Assembly: GCA_963710665.1 (NCBI GenBank)
Contig: CAVQBC010000003.1
Span: 682,001-746,000, forward strand
Source: CAVQBC01 sp963710665
GTDB lineage: Bacteria > Actinomycetota > Thermoleophilia > Solirubrobacterales > Solirubrobacteraceae
Direction: 5' to 3'
DNA: 64,000 bases
A model generated the notes under the pieces. It was not told the DNA's origin and ran no database searches. It was given only the letters and a program-made list of their open reading frames with translations. The translations under genes were made by a program, and so were the position numbers. This document shows, in pieces, positions 58,139 through 64,000 of the stretch. Numbering within the stretch: the stretch's first letter is position 1; every line of letters begins with the position of its first letter.

Positions 58139-59655
58139 CGCCGCAGGCGGATCGAGGCGCCCTTGCGGCTCGAGTTGCCGGCCGCGTCGACCGCGACGGC
58201 GACGAGGCGCAGGCGGGTCGGCCGCTTGGCGGCGAGCATCCCGCGCAGCGCGCGCACGCGCTTGCGCCCCAGCCGCCAGCGGATCGTCACCGGCGCGCTC
58301 GCGGCGAGGCGGCGGCCGGCAGCCGGCAGCGTCCGCGTCCGCGCGCCGCGGCGGGCGACGCGGGCACGGACCCGCACCCGGCACGGCTCGTCGCAGCGCA
58401 GCCGGGCGTACAGGCGCCGGCGACCGCGCAGCGGCCGCTGGGTGCGCGCGTTGAGGAAGGTGATCCGCGGGCCGGTGGTGTCAGGGCGCCCGCCGGCCGC
58501 GGCGGTGCCGCTCGCCGGGCTCGGGCAGGACGTCGGCGCCGCGCCCGCGAGGCGGTAGATCGGCCCCGTGAGCGAGAGCGCGTATACCCGCCCGCACGAG
58601 TCCTCCCCGAAGGAGGCGAGCTGGGCGACGCTCGCGGCCTCAGCGCGGTCGCCCGTGGCGTCGGGAGCCGCGAGGGCGACCGAGCGCAGCGCGGGCACGC
58701 AGTAGTCGCTGTAGACGTAGCGGCCGGCGAGCTCGGGGATCCCGGGGTCGCGGACGACGTAGCCGCCGGTGATGGCGCAGTAGCCGGCGGTGTGCGGCTG
58801 CTGCAGGACGGGCGGCGCCTGGGCCACCGTGGCGCACGCCGGGTTGAAGACCTCGCGCCCCTCGAAGCAGCTCCAGCCGTAGTTCGCGCCCCGGCCGCCC
58901 CCGGCGGCCAGCGGCGCGAAGTCGATCTCCTCCCACGTGCTCTCGCCGACGTCGGCGACGATCAGGTCGCCGGTCGCGCGATCGAACGAGAAGCGCCAGG
59001 GATTGCGGAACCCGTAGGCCCAGATCTCCGGCGCGGCGCCGGGCGTGCCCGCGAACGGGTTGCCGGGCGGGACGGCATAGGCCGCGCCGCCCGCCGGCCG
59101 CGGGTCGATGCGCAGGATCTTGCCGAGCAGGACGCCGAGGTTCTGCCCGTTCGCCATCGGGTCGGAGGAGCCGCCGCCGTCGCCGGTGGAGACGTACAGG
59201 TAGCCGTCCGGGCCGAACGCGAGCTGGCCGCCGTTGTGGTTGGCCTGGGCCGAGTGCTCGATCACGAGGACAACGCGCCGGCTGGCCGGATCGGCGCTCT
59301 CGGCCGACGCCCGGTGGTACTCGGCGACGGTCAGGTCGCCGCCGGGATCCGTGTGGAAGACGTAGAAGCGCCCCGAGGTCGCGTAGTCCGGCGCGAAGGC
59401 CATCGACAGCAGGCCGCGCTCCCCGCCGCCGGAGACCTGCGGCGTGATGTCGAGGAAGATCCCGGGCGCGCCGAGGCGGCGGATCGTCCCCGCGCGCTCG
59501 ACGACGTAGAGCCGGTTGGGGTCGGCGGGCTCGGAGGTCAGGAAGATCGGCGCGGCGGCGGAGCCGAGCGGCTCGAGCGTGAACGCCCTCGCGGCGGCCG
59601 GCGTGGACAGGGCGACGATGAGGGTGAGCATCGCGGTCGCCGGTATCCACCGCAT
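58135..59655 (-). CDS. Secreted PQQ-dependent sugar dehydrogenase-like protein (GSDH fold)
   Basis: A 506-residue exported six-bladed beta-propeller protein. A signal peptide (IPATAMLTLIVALSTPAAARA) is followed by the GSDH repeat units: ERGLLSMAFAPDY, NHNGGQLAFGPDGYLYVSTGDGG, GKILRIDP, IWAYGFRNPWRFSFD, ADVGESTWEEI and ANYGWSCFEG. Catalytic His of NHNGG is present. The last ~105 residues form an unrelated, Arg-rich beta-type extension ending AVDAAGNSSRKGASIRLRR, probably a surface or wall domain. True PQQ use is not shown. Confidence 0.85.
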   Translation of the reverse strand: MRWIPATAMLTLIVALSTPAAARAFTLEPLGSAAAPIFLTSEPADPNRLYVVERAGTIRRLGAPGIFLDITPQVSGGGERGLLSMAFAPDYATSGRFYVFHTDPGGDLTVAEYHRASAESADPASRRVVLVIEHSAQANHNGGQLAFGPDGYLYVSTGDGGGSSDPMANGQNLGVLLGKILRIDPRPAGGAAYAVPPGNPFAGTPGAAPEIWAYGFRNPWRFSFDRATGDLIVADVGESTWEEIDFAPLAAGGGRGANYGWSCFEGREVFNPACATVAQAPPVLQQPHTAGYCAITGGYVVRDPGIPELAGRYVYSDYCVPALRSVALAAPDATGDRAEAASVAQLASFGEDSCGRVYALSLTGPIYRLAGAAPTSCPSPASGTAAAGGRPDTTGPRITFLNARTQRPLRGRRRLYARLRCDEPCRVRVRARVARRGARTRTLPAAGRRLAASAPVTIRWRLGRKRVRALRGMLAAKRPTRLRLVAVAVDAAGNSSRKGASIRLRR

Positions 59656-59697
59656 CGGCCAACCCTATGCGGGGGCGAGGGGCGAGTCCAGCTCGGC

Positions 59698-60777
59698 TCA
59701 GCGCGGCGAGGCGGCGGCGCCCGCGAGCGCGCTCAGCACGGCATCGGTGACCTCGCCGGTGGTCGCCGAGCCGCCCAGGTCGGGCGTGCGCACGCCGCTC
59801 GACGCGAGCACGTGCGTGATCGCGTCGAGGATCTCGGCGCCCGCCTCCGGGTGGCCGAGGTGGTCGAGCATCATCGCCCCCGACCAGATCGCGCCGAGCG
59901 GGTTGGCCACGCCCTGCCCGGCGATGTCCGGCGCCGAGCCGTGCACCGGCTCGAACATCGAGGGGAACTCGCCCTCCGGGTTGAGGTTGGCCGCCGGGGC
60001 GATGCCGATCGAGCCCGCCACCGCGGCCGCGAGGTCGGAGAGGATGTCGCCGAGGAGGTTCGACGCCACGATCACGTCGAAGCGGGCTGGGTCGAGCACG
60101 AGCTTGGCGCACAGCGCGTCGATGTGCTCCTGGTCCCACGTCACGCCGGGGTGCCCGGCGGCGCGCTCGCGCACGATCTCGTCCCAGAACGGCATCGTGT
60201 GGACGATCCCGTTGGACTTGGTCGCCGAGGTCACGTGGCCGCGGCGGCCCGCGGCGTGCTCGAACGCGTAGTCGACGATGCGGCTCACGCCCGCGCGGGT
60301 GAACACCGCCTCCTGGATGGCCGCCTCCTCAGGGAAGCCGCGGCTCACGCGGCCGCCGACCTCGCTGTACTCGCCCTCGACGTTCTCGCGCACGACGACG
60401 AGGTCGACCTCGCCCGCCCGCGCGCCGCGCAGCGGGCTCTCGACGCCCTCGAAGACGCGGATGGGGCGGAGGTTCACGTACTGGCGGAAGCTGCGGCGGA
60501 TGGGGATCAGCAGCCCCCACAGCGAGACGTGGTCGGCGACGCCGGGATAGCCGACCGCGCCGAGGAGGATCGCGTCGACGCCGCGCAGCTGGTCGAGGCC
60601 GTCGGCGGGCATCATCGCGCCCTCGCGCGCGAAGCGCTCGCACGACCAGTCGAACTCCTCGTAGGTCAGCTCGACGCCGTGGCGCGACCCGGCCGCGTCG
60701 AGCACGGCCCGCGCGGCGGGAAGGACCTCGTGCCCGATCCCGTCGCCGGGGATCGACGCGATGCGATACGTCGCCAT
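59698..60777 (-). CDS. Tartrate/D-malate dehydrogenase (isocitrate/IPMDH family)
   Basis: A 359-residue decarboxylating beta-hydroxyacid dehydrogenase. ASIPGDGIGHEVLPAA opens the fold; the segments FDWSCERFAREG, MMPADGLDQLRGVDAILLGAVGYPG and HVSLWGLLIPIRRSFRQYVNLRP are those of TtuC/DmlA rather than LeuB. VVRENVEGEYSEVGG and SNLLGDILSDLAAAVAGSIG carry catalytic Tyr and metal Asp residues. ATG 60777. No leuCD genes are nearby, which supports the tartrate/malate assignment. Confidence 0.88.
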   Translation of the reverse strand: MATYRIASIPGDGIGHEVLPAARAVLDAAGSRHGVELTYEEFDWSCERFAREGAMMPADGLDQLRGVDAILLGAVGYPGVADHVSLWGLLIPIRRSFRQYVNLRPIRVFEGVESPLRGARAGEVDLVVVRENVEGEYSEVGGRVSRGFPEEAAIQEAVFTRAGVSRIVDYAFEHAAGRRGHVTSATKSNGIVHTMPFWDEIVRERAAGHPGVTWDQEHIDALCAKLVLDPARFDVIVASNLLGDILSDLAAAVAGSIGIAPAANLNPEGEFPSMFEPVHGSAPDIAGQGVANPLGAIWSGAMMLDHLGHPEAGAEILDAITHVLASSGVRTPDLGGSATTGEVTDAVLSALAGAAASPR

Positions 60778-60825
60778 GGACCTCCTCCTAGCCCGAACGG
60801 AGGAGATCCAATCGGACAGCTGCGG

Positions 60826-61605
60826 CTACGGCTGCGGCGAGGGCGGCGGGAACCCGCCGGGCGTCTCGGGGGCGATCCCGCCGGAGGCGGCCGGCGCGGT
60901 CACGCCCTCGCGGCGCTCCTTGAGCTCGAAGTACAGGACCGAGGCGGCGAGCGCGACCAGCGGCGCGGTGATCACGCTGCCGATGTAGCCGAAGACCACC
61001 TGGCCGGCGTCGCCGAACAGGGCGCCGAGCACCGTGAGCACGATCCCGATGCAGATGTAGATCACGAAGAACAGGACGATCACGCCGAACACCTGCCAGC
61101 CGTCGCCCTTCACGAGCCGGCGGCTGCGGCCGAAGGCGGCGAACACCCCCGGGCGCTCGAGCACGACGACCGGCGCGATCACGGCCCAGATCGTCACGAG
61201 GTAGAGGCCCGGGATGATGAGCAGGACGAAGCCGATGCTGATCGCGATGCCCGCCAGGATCGAGACCGCGATCAGGGGGAGGATCACGGGGGCCACCGAG
61301 CGCAGCATCGTGCCGACCGTCTGGTCGAGGCGGCCGTCGCGGACGTCCGAGACGAGCTCGACGACCATGCCCGTGTACATCGTGCTCAGCACGAGCGTCA
61401 CGATGCCCGCGAGGACCGCGACGAGGGGCCGGTCGATCGCCAGCAGGCGGACCAGGGCGTCGATCAGGAACACCAGCGCGGCGACGGAGAGCAGCAGCCC
61501 CGCGTGCCGGGTGTAGATCCTGAACACCTTCGAGACCACGTCGCCGACATCGACGTTGGTCGAGACATAGGCCTGCTGCGAACCTTCGGGATAGGGCGTG
61601 TGCAC
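60826..61605 (-). CDS. Multi-pass membrane protein (GDPD membrane-domain-like)
   Basis: A 259-residue protein. A short cytoplasmic start (VGDVVSKVFRIYTRHAG) leads to five or six helices, including AGIVTLVLSTMYTGMVVELV, VSILAGIAISIGFVLLIIPGLYLVTIWAV and IVLFFVIYICIGIVLTVLG. The IIPGLYL-WAV pattern and VLERPGVFAAFGRSRRLVKG loop are typical of the glycerophosphoryl-diester-phosphodiesterase membrane domain family. The tail is Pro/Gly-rich. Function unknown. Confidence 0.78.
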   Translation of the reverse strand: MHTPYPEGSQQAYVSTNVDVGDVVSKVFRIYTRHAGLLLSVAALVFLIDALVRLLAIDRPLVAVLAGIVTLVLSTMYTGMVVELVSDVRDGRLDQTVGTMLRSVAPVILPLIAVSILAGIAISIGFVLLIIPGLYLVTIWAVIAPVVVLERPGVFAAFGRSRRLVKGDGWQVFGVIVLFFVIYICIGIVLTVLGALFGDAGQVVFGYIGSVITAPLVALAASVLYFELKERREGVTAPAASGGIAPETPGGFPPPSPQP

Positions 61606-61740
61606 GACACAACCCTAAACAGATCCCGGTGCATTAAGCGAGGGTTCCTGGACGGATCGGCAACGCTGCAAGCGGACTGTCGCGGCGCTGACCGATCGAG
61701 CATCATCCCCTGCGCGCGTCCCCCGACAAGGAGCCCGCCC

Positions 61741-62025
61741 GTGGAGTGGCATGACAACCCGTTCAACCGCTTCCTCATGCACCCCCGCGACTACGCGTTC
61801 GCGGACCCCGCCATGTCGGCGTCCATGGGCCTCGAGAAGCACGAGCACGGCATGCTGCTGTGCGTCGACGAGACCGGCGCCCGCTGGACGCTGATCGGGG
61901 ACGCCGAGTACCTGCGCACGCTGATCGTCGCGCCGCACACCGTGCGCACCGACCTCGCCATCCCGCCGGACAAGTTCTCGGTCAGGCGGGCGGGCTGGCC
62001 GGACGACTGGCAGCCACCGGCCTGA
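61741..62025 (+). CDS. Small conserved-looking hypothetical protein
   Basis: A 94-residue soluble protein (EWHDNPFNRFLMHPRDYAFADP, then GLEKHEHGMLLCVDETGARWTLIGD). AAGGAG lies eight bases before the GTG start. No known family is recognised. It converges on the hydantoinase gene and overlaps it by 44 bases. The upstream 61606-61740 contains nothing recognised. Confidence 0.65.
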   Translation: MEWHDNPFNRFLMHPRDYAFADPAMSASMGLEKHEHGMLLCVDETGARWTLIGDAEYLRTLIVAPHTVRTDLAIPPDKFSVRRAGWPDDWQPPA

Positions 62026-64000
62026 CGTCCTCGCGCGCGACCTCGAGCACGTAGGAGCCGTCCGAGCGCACGTGCACGTAGTCGCCGGGCGAGAGCAGCA
62101 GCGTGGTCGCCGGCGCCCGGATCACCGCCGGCCCCTCGATCTCCGCGCCCGGCGAGAGCTGCTCGGCCAGGTGGATGTCGGTGAGGATCCAGCCGCCGAA
62201 GTCGAGGAAGTGCAGGAGCCGCTGCTCGGCGGGCTCCACACGCGCCCGCGGCCCGGTCGGGGCGAGCATCGGCCCCGCCTCCGGCGGCCGCGCCACCCGT
62301 CCCCGGGCGACGAGCCGCCAGTGCAGGAAGTCCACCGGCAGGTCGGCCCGCTGATAGCCGAACAGCGCCTCGTGGCGCTCGTGGAAGGCGCCGGCGGCGC
62401 GGGCGAGATCGATCGCCCGCAGCGACGGCGCGTCGCTGAGCGGCACCGTCAGCTCGTAGATCTGACCGCGGTAGCGGGCGTCCACCGAGCGCTCGACGAC
62501 GACCTCGGCGTCGTCGAAGCCCTCGGCGTGCAACCGCCGGCGCCCGTCGTGCTCCATCTCGGAGAACAGCTGCTCGAGGCGCCCGAGGTCCGCGTCGTGC
62601 GCCGACATCCGCATCAGCCGGGCGTAGTCGTGTCGGACGTCCGTGACCGTCATGCCGAGCGCGCAGAACACCGCGGCCTGCGCGGGAACGATCACCTGCC
62701 GGACGCCGAGCTCGCGCGCCAGGCGCGACGCGTGCAGGCCGCCCGCGCCGCCGCCCGCCACCAGCACGAAGCGCCGCGGGTCCAGCCCGCGGCGCACCGA
62801 CACCGCCTGGATCGCGCGCACGAGGCGGGCGTCGACCACGCGCTTGACGCCGGCCGCGGCGTAGACGAGGTCGAGCCCCAGCGGCCGCGCCACGTCGTGC
62901 TCGATCGCCTCGTGCGCGAGATCCTCGCGCAGCGGGATGCGCCCGCCGAGGAACGCCGACGGGTCGAGGTAGCCGAGCGCGACGTAGGCGTCGGTGAGCG
63001 TCGCGCGCGTCCCGCCCTGGCCGTAGCAGGCCGGGCCGGGCCGGGCGCCCGCGCTGTGCGGGCCGACCTGGATCGCGCCGCCCGCGTCGACGCTCGCGAT
63101 CGAGCCTCCGCCCGCCCCGATGGAGTGCACCGCCACGCCCGTGACCCCGATCGGCTGGCCCTCGATCTCCATCGTGCGCGACAGCGCCGGCGCGCGGTCG
63201 GTGATCAGCGAGACGTCGAAGCTCGTGCCGCCCAGGTCCATCGTGATGAGATCGGGCGTCGCCGCGACGTGGAGGCCGGCCGCGGCGGCCGCGGCCGGGC
63301 CCGACGCGAGCGAGTACACCGGCCGCGCGAGGATCTCCCCGACCGACGCGCAGCCGCCGTTCGTCTGCATGATGAGCGGTGAGCGGCGCAGGCCCGATGC
63401 GCGCATCCGGCCCTCGAAGCGCCGCAGGTAGCGGCTGATCTCGGGGAGGATGTAGGCGGAGAGCACCGTGGCCGACGTCCGCTCCCACTCGCGGATCTCC
63501 GGCAGGACCTCGGTGGCCTCGATCACGGGGACGTCCCCGAGCTCCTCGCGCAGCAGCTCGGCGACCCTGCGCTCGTGGACGCGGTTGACCGGCGCCCACA
63601 GCAGGGCGACCGCGACCGCCTCGACGCGCGCGTCGCGCAGCTGCGCGGCGGCGCGCCGCACCGAGTCCTCGTCGAGCGGCTCCACGATCTCGCCCTGGGG
63701 GCCGATCCGCTCGCGAACGCCGATCCGCAGCCAGCGGTCGACGAGCGGCGGCGGGTGGCGCAGCTGGATGTTGAAGCGATCCGGCTTGAAGCCGTTGCGG
63801 AAGTAGACGACGTCCCGGAAGCCCTCGGTGCAGACGAGCCCCACGCGCGGCCCCACGCGCTGGATGACGGTGTTCATCGCCGTCGTCGTGCCGTGCACGA
63901 GCAGCGTCGTGTCGCCGAGGAAGTCCTCGACGCTCGCCCCGAGCTGGGCGGCGATCGCCTCGAGCCCGACCTGCACGGCGGCCATCGAGTCCTCCGGCGT
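61982..64000 (-). CDS. Hydantoinase/oxoprolinase A subunit (HyuA), 5' end outside window
   Basis: ATP-dependent hydantoinase/5-oxoprolinase/acetone carboxylase-type A subunit, ~670 residues visible. LLVHGTTTAMNTVIQRVGPRVGLV is the N-terminal phosphate-binding region; EWERTSATVLSAYILPE, MQTNGGCASVGEI, DLITMDLGGTSFDVSLI and SIGAGGGSIASVD (ATP-binding) follow. VLVAGGGAGGLHASRLAREL is the hydantoinase-domain signature. The open frame reaches base 64000 and the first N-terminal strands are missing, so the gene continues beyond the window. A HyuB partner is not visible. Confidence 0.88.
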   Translation of the reverse strand, partial: TPEDSMAAVQVGLEAIAAQLGASVEDFLGDTTLLVHGTTTAMNTVIQRVGPRVGLVCTEGFRDVVYFRNGFKPDRFNIQLRHPPPLVDRWLRIGVRERIGPQGEIVEPLDEDSVRRAAAQLRDARVEAVAVALLWAPVNRVHERRVAELLREELGDVPVIEATEVLPEIREWERTSATVLSAYILPEISRYLRRFEGRMRASGLRRSPLIMQTNGGCASVGEILARPVYSLASGPAAAAAAGLHVAATPDLITMDLGGTSFDVSLITDRAPALSRTMEIEGQPIGVTGVAVHSIGAGGGSIASVDAGGAIQVGPHSAGARPGPACYGQGGTRATLTDAYVALGYLDPSAFLGGRIPLREDLAHEAIEHDVARPLGLDLVYAAAGVKRVVDARLVRAIQAVSVRRGLDPRRFVLVAGGGAGGLHASRLARELGVRQVIVPAQAAVFCALGMTVTDVRHDYARLMRMSAHDADLGRLEQLFSEMEHDGRRRLHAEGFDDAEVVVERSVDARYRGQIYELTVPLSDAPSLRAIDLARAAGAFHERHEALFGYQRADLPVDFLHWRLVARGRVARPPEAGPMLAPTGPRARVEPAEQRLLHFLDFGGWILTDIHLAEQLSPGAEIEGPAVIRAPATTLLLSPGDYVHVRSDGSYVLEVAREDVRPVAASRPASPPA

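Noticed and set aside
58006..61740. A very long plus-strand open frame across the sugar-dehydrogenase, malate-dehydrogenase and membrane-protein genes
   Set aside because: The encoded sequence is Arg/Ala/Gly low complexity and antisense to three clear genes; only its last 94 codons look real.

Overview
The window is very GC-rich with dense genes, frequent ATGA/GTGA overlaps and GTG/TTG starts. It holds actinobacterial family types: a MerR-DICT regulator, an ECF42 sigma factor paired with a YCII protein, an R2lox-like oxidase, a DUF1835 protein and an actinobacterial acidic protein beginning MGLLDDAIREHLE. I infer a high-GC actinobacterium, plausibly class Thermoleophilia (Solirubrobacterales-like). 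No 16S rRNA is present to confirm this.

Layout. 0-8.7 kb: a D-Ala-D-Ala carboxypeptidase fragment, then a carotenoid region (type 2 IPP isomerase, CrtI, CrtB, a CNNM/CBS membrane protein, an unknown anchored protein, a CruF-like hydratase and a second CrtI-like desaturase). 8.7-14 kb: a decayed block (broken ECF sigma factor, GH15 remnant, LuxR remnant, shattered DMT transporter) around an intact aldose epimerase/flavoprotein pair. 14-15.7 kb: a ROK glucokinase and a CrtA-like protein. 15.8-20.4 kb: a compact class I lanthipeptide locus with LanB (one-base frameshift), LanC and, converging on them, a 59-residue precursor with a leader FDLD box and a Cys/Thr-rich core. 20.5-24.7 kb: PlsY, a carotenoid-type glycosyltransferase, an SDR, a histone-deacetylase-like enzyme and an EamA transporter.

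25-31.3 kb: tRNA-Ala(TGC), a hydrolase with one frameshift, glutamate dehydrogenase, PhzF, an acidic protein, a GGDEF protein and tRNA-Ala(CGC). 31.5-40.8 kb: stress-type genes (DUF1269, a MalT/LAL regulator, amphi-Trp, HdeD), a broken AI-2E transporter, and rpoB without rpoC, followed directly by a 3' tRNA-Ala fragment repeating part of the tRNA at 31.2 kb. 40.8-50 kb: DUF1835 protein, broken amidase, hydrolase, two-component system, R2lox, YCII/ECF42, cupin and TetR with twin operators. 50-64 kb: UGT-like glycosyltransferase, VOC proteins, ECF sigma plus MerR-DICT beside SRPBCC and epimerase genes, AraC, hydrolases, a sugar-dehydrogenase-like secreted protein, a tartrate/malate dehydrogenase and a hydantoinase A subunit cut by the window edge.

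Main points: the minimal FxLD-type lanthipeptide locus; the solitary rpoB with Asn at the rifampicin-site Ser531 position; an interrupted acyclic-carotenoid gene set; twin TetR operators; and many frame-disrupted genes that could be real decay or assembly indels. Genes with one lesion are listed as CDS (frameshifted); those with several as pseudogenes.
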